From positions 496,001 to 560,000 of the forward strand of contig OY782875.1 in assembly GCA_963678565.1 (NCBI GenBank): a stretch of DNA of 64,000 bases, given 5' to 3'. Both the position numbers and the translations under genes were made by a program. The notes below the pieces were generated by a model. That model was given only the letters and a program-made list of their open reading frames with translations. It was not told the origin of the DNA and searched no databases. Shown piece after piece: positions 1 to 9,485 of this stretch. The DNA is from SKHV01 sp963678565 (GTDB lineage: Bacteria > Bacteroidota > Bacteroidia > Bacteroidales > Prolixibacteraceae). Every line of letters begins with the position of its first letter. The first letter of the stretch is position 1.

Positions 1-3000
1 ATGTCTTTAGTCGTTGATCGAATTGTTTATGTACTGTTTCTAACATTGAATTGATATCAACAGGGGACTTGTGTATTTTAATTGTTCCTGTTTCTATCGA
101 CGAAATATCTATAATATCGTTGATGATTTGTACCAAGGTTTCTGCACTTCGATCGATAATATTTACATAGTACGACTTTTCTTCTTTTTCTAAATCCTCG
201 TCGTAAATTAATCTGGTAAAACCTAGAATTGCATTTAATGGGGTACGAATTTCATGACTCATATTAGCTAAGAATGAGGTTTTTAACCGATCACTTTGTT
301 CTGCTTTTTCTTTTGCGATGGTTAGCTCCTTCATCAATTCTTTTTTAGGCGTAATATCTTCTTTTAGAAGAATGTACTTACTCAGCGAGTTGTTTCTGAA
401 AATAGGAGCGATGGTTACATTTTCCCAAATGATGGAGCCATTTTTTACCCTATTTTGTAATTCTCCAACCCAGATTTGACCTGCACTTAACTTGGTTTCA
501 ATGATGTCAAGGATGTCCGGATGATTTAAATCGGTATTGATCATGGTATCTTTTTTACCGATAATTTCATCTAATTTATAGCCATAGGTTTCTGTAAAGT
601 GTTTGTTTACATATTCAATTCCTTTTTGTACACTGGTAATTATAACACTGATTGGAATTTGTGTAATTGCTTTTTGAAGAAGTTGATTTTGACTTTCAGC
701 TTTTTTTAATTCTGTAATATTACGATTGATACCAATTAGCCCAATAATCTTGTTTTCTTCATTTCGGTAAGGAATTTTTGAAACAAGGCTATAGAACGTT
801 CTGTTTTTGTAGTCGATTGATTTTTGTTCAACATTAAGGATTGGAGTGCCGGTTGTAAGTACTTGCTGATCGTCCTTCCAATACTGATCGGCTAGTTCAC
901 TTGGAAAGAGTTCATAATCATTTTTATAAAGTATTTCCTCTTCCGATTTCAATCCAATTTGTTCATAATCGACTTTGTTTGATAAAGTCTTACGTCCTTT
1001 TAAATCTTTCATGTAAATATTATCGGGGATATTATCAATTACAGTTCGTAAAAGTTGCTGACTATTTTGCAGTTTGCTATCAGTTTCGTACTGTTTTGAA
1101 ACGTCAATAATATTTCCGGTATATCCAATATGTTTATTTTGAAGATCAAATTCGGGTAGAATCAAAGCCCTGATCCATACTGAATGGCCGTTTGGGTTTT
1201 TTATTTTAACGTTTATGTCGATGTTAATATTCTCAGGTGAAGTTGAAGTCGTAATTTCCGAAAATTTCCTTTTATCATTCTGCGAAACAAACCTCAGCAC
1301 CGGTTTCCCTAATAAATCTGACATCTTATAGCCAGTAATTGCGCTCAACTGTGGGTTTGTGTAAATAAAGGTTCCATTTATATCAAGTCTGCAAATTCCT
1401 ATTGCTGAGTTTAAGGTGAGTGTTTTGTATAAATTTTGAGTTTTAGCAAGTTCTTGTTCACTTCTCTTTCTGCCGCTAATATCTAAAATGATACCTCCAA
1501 GGCCAACAAGATTTCCCTTGTCATCGTAAAGGGGAACTCCTTGCTCCCAGACCCATTTTTTCTGGTTGGTCTTAGTTATTATTGGGTATTCAAAAACGTA
1601 TGAATCGTTTTCTTTAATTGCCAACTGAATACTATCCCATACATAATCTTGGTATTCTTTATCAATTAATTGCCCAAAATTAATTGTCATTTTCTTAGTG
1701 AAATCTTCGGATTTGTATCCTGTTAATTCAAAAATTCTATCACTAACGTATGTGAAGTTGTAGTCTTTGTTTATTTTACATTTGTAAGCGACCCCTGGCA
1801 AATTTGATAGCAAATAGTCGAGTTGAGAAGAATATTCTTTTAGTTGTTGAAGTAGTTTTTGTTCTTTACTTTGATCTCTAAGAATGATAACTCCACCCTT
1901 GATTTCATTATCATCGTTTAAAATTGGATAGCCAGAAATGTCGATCGGAATCAGTGCCTCACTTAAATTGCTTTTCAAAAGGAGCTTTGAATTAAAATTG
2001 CCTTTCTGGTGATTAGCAAAGAAATATTCAAAACTAATTTCAATTTCAGATTCCTCATCAAATGAATACAATTTTAATTTATCATTTATATGATGATCGA
2101 CAGAATCATGATTCGACAAACCGGTTATTTTTGTATAAACTTTATTGATATACTTTATCCGGCTTTGTAAATCAATCGAAACAACTCCTTCTCCGATACT
2201 ATTGAGCGTTTTAATATATTCATTCTGTTCTTCAATAAATCTTCTTTGAGAAGATCTTTGCTTAATACTATTTAAATAGGCAATTAAAATGTAGGTAATA
2301 ATCAACAACACAATAATAATTGCAAGGTTGCTAAATATCAGTAGTCTTTGATTGTTGAATATTTCGGAATAATTTGTAGTTAGAATTAAATACCATGGAG
2401 TATTCTCAATTTTCTTAAGGTATACCCAAGCTCTATTTCCTTCAGAATTGATGGTTTTTGCAAACTTTTCAGATAAATTCTGTTGAATAAATCTTTCAAC
2501 AACCAAATTATCAATTGGTGAAGTTTGTCGATTTATTCCACCTGAATAATAGTAATTGATTGAATTATTTACGCACTCAAACAAATAAGCTTTTGACGTT
2601 TTGGTAGGAATAGGCCAATGCTCGACATCCTTGTAGAAGTTAGCATTCACATCGTTGATGCTAATTAAAAAGGCATTTATATTATTATTTATATCGAGTA
2701 CTGGATGTATGAAACAAATATATTCAAATCCTAATGCTTCATTAGATAGAATATTTGTTGCTATCCCTTTTTTTGTTTGGCGAGACTCTTCTATAATTGG
2801 ATATAATTCTGACAAGCTTAATTGGAAAATTTCATCTGTAACTAATTCATTAAGCTCTTGATCAATTAATAAGAGATTACTATAGTTATGCTGAACTTTT
2901 ATTGTTGATAAAAATGAATTTAAATTCTTTAATTCATCCTGATCATTTGATTTTGTATATTGATTTAGATCTTTAGCTAAAATTTCTGATTGGGCAATTA

Positions 3001-3208
3001 GCATTAAATCATTTACCTGATCTTCGTACCAGTTGGATATAGCATTTGACTTTAAATCTGCAATAGAAGATAATTGTTCTTTCGAACTATTTTTAACAAA
3101 CTTGAATTGTATTTGTACTAAATAAGCATACGCAACGATTATGATTGTAATAATTGCAAAATTAATTAGTAACCAATTTTTCGGTTTCTTATTATGTAGG
3201 ATGAGCAT
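1..3208 (-). CDS. multi-PAS sensor histidine kinase, C-terminus beyond window
   Basis: Reading the minus strand from the ATG at 3206-3208 gives an open frame to the left edge (about 1069 codons); I spot-checked the frame at several places and found no stop. Order of parts: a transmembrane helix at about residues 14-32, an extracytoplasmic Cache-like sensor segment of about 260 residues, a second transmembrane helix near plus-strand 2270-2340, then about five PAS/PAC repeats (plus-strand 2240 down to 350), then a HisKA domain with the H-box FLANMSHEIRTPLNA near 215-290. The catalytic ATPase domain must lie outside the window, and a receiver domain may follow. It is a membrane sensor that autophosphorylates on the H-box His. 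The ligand cannot be inferred. Class certain, exact PAS count approximate. Confidence 0.88.
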   Translation of the reverse strand, partial: MLILHNKKPKNWLLINFAIITIIIVAYAYLVQIQFKFVKNSSKEQLSSIADLKSNAISNWYEDQVNDLMLIAQSEILAKDLNQYTKSNDQDELKNLNSFLSTIKVQHNYSNLLLIDQELNELVTDEIFQLSLSELYPIIEESRQTKKGIATNILSNEALGFEYICFIHPVLDINNNINAFLISINDVNANFYKDVEHWPIPTKTSKAYLFECVNNSINYYYSGGINRQTSPIDNLVVERFIQQNLSEKFAKTINSEGNRAWVYLKKIENTPWYLILTTNYSEIFNNQRLLIFSNLAIIIVLLIITYILIAYLNSIKQRSSQRRFIEEQNEYIKTLNSIGEGVVSIDLQSRIKYINKVYTKITGLSNHDSVDHHINDKLKLYSFDEESEIEISFEYFFANHQKGNFNSKLLLKSNLSEALIPIDISGYPILNDDNEIKGGVIILRDQSKEQKLLQQLKEYSSQLDYLLSNLPGVAYKCKINKDYNFTYVSDRIFELTGYKSEDFTKKMTINFGQLIDKEYQDYVWDSIQLAIKENDSYVFEYPIITKTNQKKWVWEQGVPLYDDKGNLVGLGGIILDISGRKRSEQELAKTQNLYKTLTLNSAIGICRLDINGTFIYTNPQLSAITGYKMSDLLGKPVLRFVSQNDKRKFSEITTSTSPENINIDINVKIKNPNGHSVWIRALILPEFDLQNKHIGYTGNIIDVSKQYETDSKLQNSQQLLRTVIDNIPDNIYMKDLKGRKTLSNKVDYEQIGLKSEEEILYKNDYELFPSELADQYWKDDQQVLTTGTPILNVEQKSIDYKNRTFYSLVSKIPYRNEENKIIGLIGINRNITELKKAESQNQLLQKAITQIPISVIITSVQKGIEYVNKHFTETYGYKLDEIIGKKDTMINTDLNHPDILDIIETKLSAGQIWVGELQNRVKNGSIIWENVTIAPIFRNNSLSKYILLKEDITPKKELMKELTIAKEKAEQSDRLKTSFLANMSHEIRTPLNAILGFTRLIYDEDLEKEEKSYYVNIIDRSAETLVQIINDIIDISSIETGTIKIHKSPVDINSMLETVHKQFDQRLKT

Positions 3209-3280
3209 TGCTTTAATTCAGAAATTTGTTAGTAATGAACAATTGGTTTTTTAATAAAACACAATAGTTAAATAAATAAT

Positions 3281-3288
3281 TAGTTTTG
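3281..3288 (+). promoter_or_regulatory. -7 box of apbE promoter
   Basis: TAGTTTTG matches the Bacteroidota -7 consensus TAnnTTTG. I see no convincing -33 TTTG at the usual spacing. Transcription would start near 3295, almost on the upstream ATG at 3297, which favours the ATG at 3324 as the real start. Confidence 0.45.
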
Positions 3289-3323
3289 CCATAATTATGG
3301 TTTCTATAAAAGCCCAATTCAAT

Positions 3324-4346
3324 ATGAACTTAAAGAACTTAATTAATATAATAATTCAATTTGCTGTTATTCTAATTGTTACAACATCGTGTGCACCGAA
3401 TAATCAACAAGTTAACTATATTTCGAATAACGGGTTTGTTTATGGTACAATATACAATATAACCTACGAATCTCCTAACGGGAATAATTTGCAGCATAAG
3501 ATCGATTCAGTTCTAAGTAGATTAGACCACTCTTTGTCGACTTTTAAAAAGGAATCGGTGTTATCAAAAGTGAATAATAATGAACCTGTTGTATTGGATT
3601 CGTTTTTTATTGATGTGTTTAATCGTTCCACCGAAATATTTGAAACTTCTGAAGGAGCTTTTGATCCAACGGTAGCACCGCTGGTAAATGCTTGGGGCTT
3701 TGGGTTTAAGCACAAAGAAAAAGTAAATCAGCACTTAATCGACAGCATCCTCCAAATTACAGGTTTTTCGTTGATTGAATTTGATGGAAAAAAAATTAAG
3801 AAAGCGGACGAACGGGTAATGCTAGACTTTAGTTCAATTGCAAAAGGTTATTCTGTAGATGTTGTTGGTCAGTTTTTGAAAAGTCAGGGCTGTAAAAATT
3901 ACATGGTTGAAATTGGAGGTGAAATTGTTGCGCATGGTAAAAGTCCATCGGGACGGATTTGGCGAATTGGAATTAATGAGCCCAACGACAATGAGCCAAT
4001 TAACGCTCCTGAATTACAAGAAATTATTCAGTTAGAGGATGTTGGACTGGCCACCTCGGGTAATTATCGAAATTTTTACATGGAGAATGGCAAAAAATAT
4101 GCACATACAATCAACCCAAGCACCGGATATCCTGTAGATCATAATTTATTAAGTGCAACAGTGGTGGCTCAAGACTGTATGACAGCCGATGCAATGGCAA
4201 CCGCATTTATGGTAATGGGAACCGAAAAGGCACTCGCACTTGCGAATAAATTAGAAGGCCTTGAGGCCTACTTAATTTACGATGATGAAAACGGTGAAAG
4301 AGCAGTTGCTTATACGCCCGGATTCAGCAAGTTTATTGTTGAGTAA
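3324..4346 (+). CDS. apbE: FAD:protein FMN transferase ApbE, lipoprotein
   Basis: ApbE transfers FMN from FAD to Thr/Ser of flavoproteins such as NqrB/NqrC and RnfG on the outer face of the inner membrane. The protein has a signal peptide ending in a lipobox (VTTSC), the GAFDPTVAPLVNAWGF region, the SSIAKGYSVD segment, MVEIGGEIVAHG, and the C-terminal HTINPSTGYPV and DCMTADAMATAFMVMG segments typical of the family, including the Mg-binding Asp. About 340 residues is normal length. An in-frame ATG lies at 3297, but 3324 gives a better signal peptide and leaves room for the -7 box at 3281. Its 3' end lies 2 bp from that of the convergent small membrane protein, whose family often sits by flavin-dependent Nqr genes. 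Confidence 0.93.
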   Translation: MNLKNLINIIIQFAVILIVTTSCAPNNQQVNYISNNGFVYGTIYNITYESPNGNNLQHKIDSVLSRLDHSLSTFKKESVLSKVNNNEPVVLDSFFIDVFNRSTEIFETSEGAFDPTVAPLVNAWGFGFKHKEKVNQHLIDSILQITGFSLIEFDGKKIKKADERVMLDFSSIAKGYSVDVVGQFLKSQGCKNYMVEIGGEIVAHGKSPSGRIWRIGINEPNDNEPINAPELQEIIQLEDVGLATSGNYRNFYMENGKKYAHTINPSTGYPVDHNLLSATVVAQDCMTADAMATAFMVMGTEKALALANKLEGLEAYLIYDDENGERAVAYTPGFSKFIVE

Positions 4347-4348
4347 GC

Positions 4349-4582
4349 TTATTTCTGATCAGAAAGGTGCAATGCTTGATAAGGAATTTTTGTTCCTTTT
4401 TTTTGTTCTATTTTATCGAAAGTTGTAGCACAAGTAATGCCTAAGCCTTTCATGTTACTATTTTGACCAATGTGCGTATCCGGAAATTTTTTTCTTTTCG
4501 AGAAAATAATTTGAACTCCTAATCCCAAAACAGCCAACGCAACCAATCCAATAACTATTAATATTGTAGTAATCAAATCCAT
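4349..4582 (-). CDS. small single-pass membrane protein, possibly NqrM-like
   Basis: A 77-residue protein with one N-terminal membrane helix (residues 4-27), a basic stretch SKRKK, then a conserved-looking tail FPDTHIGQNSNMKGLGITC carrying one Cys. It resembles short Bacteroidota proteins I associate with Na-translocating NADH:quinone reductase and ApbE loci, and might play the NqrM-like (DUF539) maturation role. It does not show the Cys pattern of proteobacterial NqrM, so the function stays open. The gene converges on apbE with a 2-bp gap; a palindrome TTTCTGATCAGAAA lies inside its 3' end. Gene likely real, role inferred from context only. Confidence 0.68.
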   Translation of the reverse strand: MDLITTILIVIGLVALAVLGLGVQIIFSKRKKFPDTHIGQNSNMKGLGITCATTFDKIEQKKGTKIPYQALHLSDQK

Positions 4583-4621
4583 ATCATAATATTTCTAGTT
4601 GCAAAAGTAATGTTTCGCAAT

Positions 4622-5860
4622 TTAAATTTCTAATTTCCTATATATATTTAACAGGTTTTTAGCCGATAAGGTTGAAAAATTCTTTTTAGGATAAAGCTTT
4701 TCTAATAATTTTATCGACTCACTAACGGTACTTTTCTTCGGGTAATTACTTTCTGCGGAATAATTCAACCATTTGATAATCTGAAATCCATTAAAAAAAG
4801 CATAGAAGTTTTTTGCAAAAGTTTTTGTTGATCCGCTGTTTTTCAAAATCCGTTCGAGGTTCGATTCAAAATTAATTTGATCTAAGAATAGCTTGAATTC
4901 GGGAAAAGAAGTGTGAAAGTTAATTGTATCCAGTTGATTTTGTTGGTTAACAAACTCGAACAACTCGGCTAATGGATCAAAGGCTTCGAGTGGATACACC
5001 TTAAATTCATTAGCATTGCTATTTACTAATTTGGTAATTTGAGCTCCTGTTCCAAAAGGAACTCTGTCTGAAATGCGTGACGATGGATAAACTTTTACTG
5101 AAGGTAAATGAACAACTCCTCGGTGATTCACTAACTTCTGCAAAAAATAAAAATCTTCACCTGCTTGTTTTCGGTTCATTCCACCAACAGCAACATAATC
5201 TTTTGCTCGAACGGCCATGCACGATCCAATGGTGTAAATTGAATTCGGAAATCCGGTTTGTTGCACTGCAAAAAAGTAATAGCGCAAATAAAGCTCGTAC
5301 AGCATGATGGAAGTATAAACCTGTTCCGAAAATTGTGATCCTTCTAAAGCATGTTCGAATTCAAAAGTGGTAGCGCATTGCTTTGGGTTTTTTTGAAAGC
5401 CCTTTTCAATTTCAATTAAATAATCAGGAGCAACTTCGGAGTCGGCATCTAAGGATACAATAATTCCTTCAGGATTTTCCATCTGATTGTAGGCACTTAC
5501 AAGCCAATCCATCCCAATTTTTCGAGCCCAGCCTACTCCTGCATGCTTTTTTGGTAGCCCATTTGCTTCAATTGTGAATATTTTCAACCATTCAGGAGCT
5601 TCAAATGCTTTAACTTCAGCAAGAGTTCTTTGGTTTTGTTGGATTGCTTCTTTGGGCGAATTCTCTTTCGAGTTGATTACCAAAACCAAGGCAACTTTTG
5701 ATTCAATAGGAATACAGTTTGCAAGCGAATTCAATGTTCTCAGTAGATCAGGCTCGTTATAACTAGGAATAAATATTCCTAATCCAAATTTAGTATCTGT
5801 CGGCGTGATCACTGAATGATCGTTGGTGTATTTTTTTAGGTAAGTATTTGCAAAAGTCAT
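4622..5860 (-). CDS. family 2 glycosyltransferase (GT-A fold)
   Basis: A soluble glycosyltransferase-like protein of about 412 residues. The N-terminal FGLGIFIPSYNEPDLLRTLNSL is the usual nucleotide-sugar binding start of GT2 enzymes, GIIVSLDADSEVAPDYL supplies the metal-binding D-x-D-type motif, and KQAGEDFYFLQKL supplies the acceptor-side ED motif. No membrane helices are evident, so it probably acts in the cytoplasm or at the membrane surface. I use the ATG at 5858-5860; a TTG two codons upstream is the only other choice. It is preceded on the same strand by a terminator after the Skp-like gene, so it probably has its own promoter. Donor and acceptor sugars cannot be told. Confidence 0.85.
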   Translation of the reverse strand: MTFANTYLKKYTNDHSVITPTDTKFGLGIFIPSYNEPDLLRTLNSLANCIPIESKVALVLVINSKENSPKEAIQQNQRTLAEVKAFEAPEWLKIFTIEANGLPKKHAGVGWARKIGMDWLVSAYNQMENPEGIIVSLDADSEVAPDYLIEIEKGFQKNPKQCATTFEFEHALEGSQFSEQVYTSIMLYELYLRYYFFAVQQTGFPNSIYTIGSCMAVRAKDYVAVGGMNRKQAGEDFYFLQKLVNHRGVVHLPSVKVYPSSRISDRVPFGTGAQITKLVNSNANEFKVYPLEAFDPLAELFEFVNQQNQLDTINFHTSFPEFKLFLDQINFESNLERILKNSGSTKTFAKNFYAFFNGFQIIKWLNYSAESNYPKKSTVSESIKLLEKLYPKKNFSTLSAKNLLNIYRKLEI

Positions 5861-5864
5861 ATTC

Positions 5865-5903
5865 AAAAATAAAAAATGCCATGCTGAGATTTCAACATGG
5901 CAT
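5865..5903 (-). terminator. intrinsic terminator of the Skp-like gene
   Basis: ATGCCATG at 5876-5883 pairs with CATGGCAT at 5896-5903. Read on the minus strand it is followed by a U-rich run (A-rich 5865-5875 on plus). It ends the transcript of the gene at 5921-6520. Confidence 0.75.
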
Positions 5904-5920
5904 CATTCTAGTATCACTTC

Positions 5921-6520
5921 TTATTTTTTTGAATTTGCATATCGACGGTTTAAGCCATCTAAAATAGCTTTTGATATATTGTATTGTTGTTCGCCAACAA
6001 TGATTTGACCACTGTTGCTAAAAATGTAATCGTATTGTTGAGTTTTGTTGTATTCTTTAACAAAAGTTCTGATGCTATCTACCAGTTGTGTATTGATTTT
6101 TGCTTCAAGCTCTGATAATTTACTTGACATTTCATAATCTAATTGCTGAACCTCTTGTTCCTGACTCAAAAGCCTGTCGCGTTCTTGCATCGCACGTTCC
6201 TGTGTTAAAAAACCACCTCGTTGCACTTTTTCTTGAAATGCAGCAGCCTGTTCTTCTAAACTTCTTCTTTTTTGAGAAAACTCTTCGGTAAATTGTTTTT
6301 GTTGCTCGGTAAATTCTTCGTTTAAATCAATTGCTAACTGATAATTTACTAAAACCGAATCGGTTAATATGTAAGCAATTTTTATCGACGAACCCGAATT
6401 TTTAACTGTTGCCGGAGTACTTGTAATGGTTGCAGTTTTATTCTCGGATAAAACAATTATCAATACCACAATTACACCTATAATTGAAAGAATACTCAGG
6501 ATATTAGGTAGCTTTTTCAT
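5921..6520 (-). CDS. OmpH/Skp-like periplasmic chaperone
   Basis: A 199-residue protein with an N-terminal signal anchor (residues 8-25, rich in Ile/Val), then the Skp-type beginning IKIAYILTDSVLVNYQLAIDLNEEF. A long charged coiled coil (about 75-150: EFTEQQKQFTEEFSQKRRSLEEQ and following repeats) matches the tentacle helices of Skp, and a C-terminal strand closes the body (YDYIFSNSGQIIVGEQ). Skp family proteins hold unfolded outer-membrane proteins in the periplasm. Here the N-terminus looks uncleaved, so it may be inner-membrane tethered. It is monocistronic, with its own terminator at 5865-5903. Confidence 0.86.
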   Translation of the reverse strand: MKKLPNILSILSIIGVIVVLIIVLSENKTATITSTPATVKNSGSSIKIAYILTDSVLVNYQLAIDLNEEFTEQQKQFTEEFSQKRRSLEEQAAAFQEKVQRGGFLTQERAMQERDRLLSQEQEVQQLDYEMSSKLSELEAKINTQLVDSIRTFVKEYNKTQQYDYIFSNSGQIIVGEQQYNISKAILDGLNRRYANSKK

Positions 6521-6735
6521 ACTAGAATCTCAATAGTCGTTATATTATTTTCTAAAATTTAAACACAAACAAAGATAGCTTTTCCGATTAGGAATAAAAG
6601 CCTAATGTATAATTATAAAACAGAAAAATTCGTCTCGAAGAATGCGAAAAATCATGTTAATAGCGTGATTTTCGTCATTATCTCAAGCTCTTACAAGTGT
6701 TAAATTTATCCGAAACAATACAATACCGAGAATCA

Positions 6736-7650
6736 ATGCTTAATAGAATAATTGCCAATTCGCTACCTTATTTTCCGCAAAACTTTGTGTGGATGTTTTC
6801 AAAGCGCTACATCGCAGGAAAGACAATCGATGATGGAATTGATATTTCTCGCAGCTTAAATCAGCAAGGAATATGGGTTACGGTTGATTTGTTGGGCGAG
6901 TTTATTCATTCAATTGAAGAGGCTGAAGCGAACAAAGAAGCCTATTTGCAGATAATAGATCGATTTAATAGCGAAATGGTGAAAGGAAATTTTTCTTTAA
7001 AACCAACAAGCTTTGGTCTTTTAATTGACAAAGAGCGTTGTTATGAATTGGTGTATGAGGTTGTAAAAAAAGCAGCAAGTGTGCATAATTTCGTTCGTAT
7101 TGATATGGAAGATGCTACCTGTACCGATTTGGAGATTGCACTTTTCTTGAAATTAAAAAAGGAGTTTCCAATGCATGTGGGGATTGTTTTACAGGCCTAC
7201 TTGCGTCGAACTGAAGCTGATATCAAATTTTTAATTGAAAACCATCATACTTCTGAAGCTCCATTAAATGTTCGTTTGTGTAAAGGGATTTATGTGGAAG
7301 ACAAATCGATTGCGATAAAGGATTATGAAGGAGTTCGGGCAAATTATCTAAAATTATTAAAGCGCTTGTTTGATCATCAGGTTTATACCGGAATTGCGAC
7401 ACATGATTACTATTTGGTAGAGGAAGCTCTAAAATTAATAAATGACAAAGGTTTGAAATCAGAACAATATGAATTTCAGATGTTGTATGGCGTAACTCCT
7501 GCATTGCGCGATAAAATTATCGAAATGCAATACAATGTACGGCTGTATGTGCCATTCGGGAAAGATTGGTTTGGTTATTGTTCCCGTAGAATAAAGGAAA
7601 ATCCTAAAATGGTGGGCGATATTGTAAAAGCTATTTTTATACGAAAGTAA
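6736..7650 (+). CDS. proline dehydrogenase, short monofunctional form
   Basis: A TIM-barrel FAD enzyme oxidising proline to pyrroline-5-carboxylate. Diagnostic stretches are VLQAYLRRTEADI, NVRLCKGIYVEDKSIA, IATHDYYLVEEA, FQMLYGVTPALRDK and the C-terminal substrate-binding YCSRRIKENP. At about 304 residues it is the short monofunctional type, not the PutA fusion, so a separate P5C dehydrogenase must be elsewhere. I chose the ATG at 6736, giving MLNRIIANSLPYFP, the usual family N-terminus; an in-frame GTG at 6697 would add 13 residues. A clear terminator follows at 7714-7758, so it is transcribed alone. Confidence 0.93.
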   Translation: MLNRIIANSLPYFPQNFVWMFSKRYIAGKTIDDGIDISRSLNQQGIWVTVDLLGEFIHSIEEAEANKEAYLQIIDRFNSEMVKGNFSLKPTSFGLLIDKERCYELVYEVVKKAASVHNFVRIDMEDATCTDLEIALFLKLKKEFPMHVGIVLQAYLRRTEADIKFLIENHHTSEAPLNVRLCKGIYVEDKSIAIKDYEGVRANYLKLLKRLFDHQVYTGIATHDYYLVEEALKLINDKGLKSEQYEFQMLYGVTPALRDKIIEMQYNVRLYVPFGKDWFGYCSRRIKENPKMVGDIVKAIFIRK

Positions 7651-7713
7651 TAATCGGAAAATATTTGAAATGGTAATCGTAATTTCTATCTTCATAACAA
7701 CTCGATTGCCAAT

Positions 7714-7758
7714 AGGGAAAGGCGGATTAATTTGATAAAATTAATCCGTTCCTTTTTT
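7714..7758 (+). terminator. intrinsic terminator after proline dehydrogenase
   Basis: CGGATTAATTT (7723-7733), loop GATA, AAATTAATCCG (7738-7748), then TTCCTTTTTT. A weaker outer GG/CC pairing extends the stem. Confidence 0.8.
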
Positions 7759-7786
7759 GTATTTTTAAAAACAAGTATCGAATATT

Positions 7787-9451
7787 ATGAAGGAAATAGA
7801 AATATATTGCGAGAATAATAAACAGTTTATTAAAGTTCATTTAGGGACTACACTTGGTGAAATAGCCGACGAATTAAAAGTAAAAACCGAATTTCCAATT
7901 ATTGGAGCTTTTGTAAATAATAAAGTTCGCGAGTTGTCTTTTGAAATAGTTAAGCCCAAAACCATTCGTTTTTTTGATTATTCAAATCCTAATGGGCAGC
8001 GAATTTATATCCGATCGCTCTTTTTTCTTCTATATGTTGCAACCAAGGAGCTTTATCCGAATTGTAGATTAAAAATTGATCATGCCATTTCTCGTGGATT
8101 TTATTGCGAGCTAGATAATTTTAAAGCGGATTTCTGCGAAGATTGTATCGAGGATATTAAAAATCGAATGCATGAACTGGTACAACAAGATGTACCTTTT
8201 GTTCGTAGAGGGAAGCAAATGAAATTTGTGCTTAGCGAATATGAAAATGCAGGTTTGCAAGATAAAGTAAAATTATACGAAGATTCAGGATATCTGTATT
8301 CTTATGTGTATTACTTAGGTGAACATGTGAATTATTTTCACGGTCACTTGCTTCCTTCAACGGCTTATCTCAAAACTTTCGATTTGGATAAATTTAATGA
8401 AGGTATGTTTTTACGATTACCAAGTGAAGAAAATCAATTGCGATTGCGCGACTTTGTAAGACAAAACAAACTTTTTGAGATTTTCCAAAATCATAAGCAG
8501 TGGGCATCGATCCTCGAAATTCCTGACATTGGAAGTTTGAATAAAATAATCCAACAGGGAAAAGAAGGCGAGATTATTAAAATATCGGAAGCTTTACATG
8601 AAAAAAGAATTGCTGAAATTGCTTCTGAAATTGCAAATCGTTCAAATAAAATACAAATTGTTTTAATCGCAGGGCCATCTTCTTCAGGTAAAACTACTTT
8701 TAGTAAACGCTTGTCCGTACAGTTGGCTGTTTGTGGTTTAAAGCCTCGTACCATTTCTATTGACAATTACTTTGTTGACCGGGAATTAACTCCATTAGAC
8801 GAGTTTGGAAACTATGATTTTGAGGACTTAAATGCCATTGATATTGAGCTTTTTAATGCGCATTTAAAGTTGTTGATTAAAGGTGAATCGGTTGAATTAC
8901 CCAAGTTTGACTTCCAAAGTGGCAAGAAAAAGTACGATGGCGATATTATGCAGCTAGCTAGCAGTGAGGTGTTAGTTATTGAAGGAATTCATGCTTTAAA
9001 TCCCGCACTCTTGCCCGAAATTGATTTGTCCTTAACCTATCGTATTTTTGTTTCTGCCTTAACTTCCATTTCTATCGATGATCATAACCCAATTTCAACC
9101 ACTGATAATCGATTAATTCGAAGGATTTTGCGTGATGCCAAATATCGGGGGTATTCTGCTTTAGAAACAATTCGTCGTTGGCCAAGTGTGCGTCAAGGAG
9201 AAGTGAAGAATATCTTTCCACATCAGGAGAATGCGGATGTAATGTTCAATTCTGCGTTATTGTACGAGTTGGCTGTTTTGAAGAAGTATGTGGAACCTTT
9301 GTTAAAATCGGTACCTGAGAATCAAAGCGAATTCTCAGAATCGTTGCGTTTGCTCAAATTTCTTCGGTATTTCGATACAATTGCAGATGATGAAATTCCA
9401 CCAACCTCTTTAATTCGTGAATTTTTAGGAGGAAGTAGCTTTAGTTATTAA
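7787..9451 (+). CDS. nucleoside (uridine-type) kinase with TGS and ThrRS-like N-terminal domains
   Basis: A 554-residue fusion. Residues 1-60 form a TGS-like domain. Residues about 75-230 resemble the second additional domain of threonyl-tRNA synthetase (DHAISRGFYCEL, then GHLLPSTAYLKTF). Residues about 285-500 are a phosphoribulokinase/uridine kinase P-loop domain with Walker A GPSSSGKTTFSKR, the substrate-side motif ISIDNYFVDRE, VLVIEGIHALNP, and the lid region DNRLIRRILRDAKYRG. It should phosphorylate uridine or a related nucleoside in the cytoplasm. This architecture is a known family in Bacteroidota and Firmicutes. What the tRNA-synthetase-like part does is not clear. It converges on the TonB-family gene with a shared terminator. 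Confidence 0.9.
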   Translation: MKEIEIYCENNKQFIKVHLGTTLGEIADELKVKTEFPIIGAFVNNKVRELSFEIVKPKTIRFFDYSNPNGQRIYIRSLFFLLYVATKELYPNCRLKIDHAISRGFYCELDNFKADFCEDCIEDIKNRMHELVQQDVPFVRRGKQMKFVLSEYENAGLQDKVKLYEDSGYLYSYVYYLGEHVNYFHGHLLPSTAYLKTFDLDKFNEGMFLRLPSEENQLRLRDFVRQNKLFEIFQNHKQWASILEIPDIGSLNKIIQQGKEGEIIKISEALHEKRIAEIASEIANRSNKIQIVLIAGPSSSGKTTFSKRLSVQLAVCGLKPRTISIDNYFVDRELTPLDEFGNYDFEDLNAIDIELFNAHLKLLIKGESVELPKFDFQSGKKKYDGDIMQLASSEVLVIEGIHALNPALLPEIDLSLTYRIFVSALTSISIDDHNPISTTDNRLIRRILRDAKYRGYSALETIRRWPSVRQGEVKNIFPHQENADVMFNSALLYELAVLKKYVEPLLKSVPENQSEFSESLRLLKFLRYFDTIADDEIPPTSLIREFLGGSSFSY

Positions 9452-9485
9452 TTGAAGAGGATACCTAAGTACCCTCTTCAATTAA
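9448..9485. terminator. bidirectional terminator overlapping both stop codons
   Basis: TTAATTGAAGAGG (9448-9460) pairs perfectly with CCTCTTCAATTAA (9473-9485). The arms contain the stop codons of the kinase (9449-9451) and of the convergent TonB-family gene (9482-9484). Confidence 0.8.
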
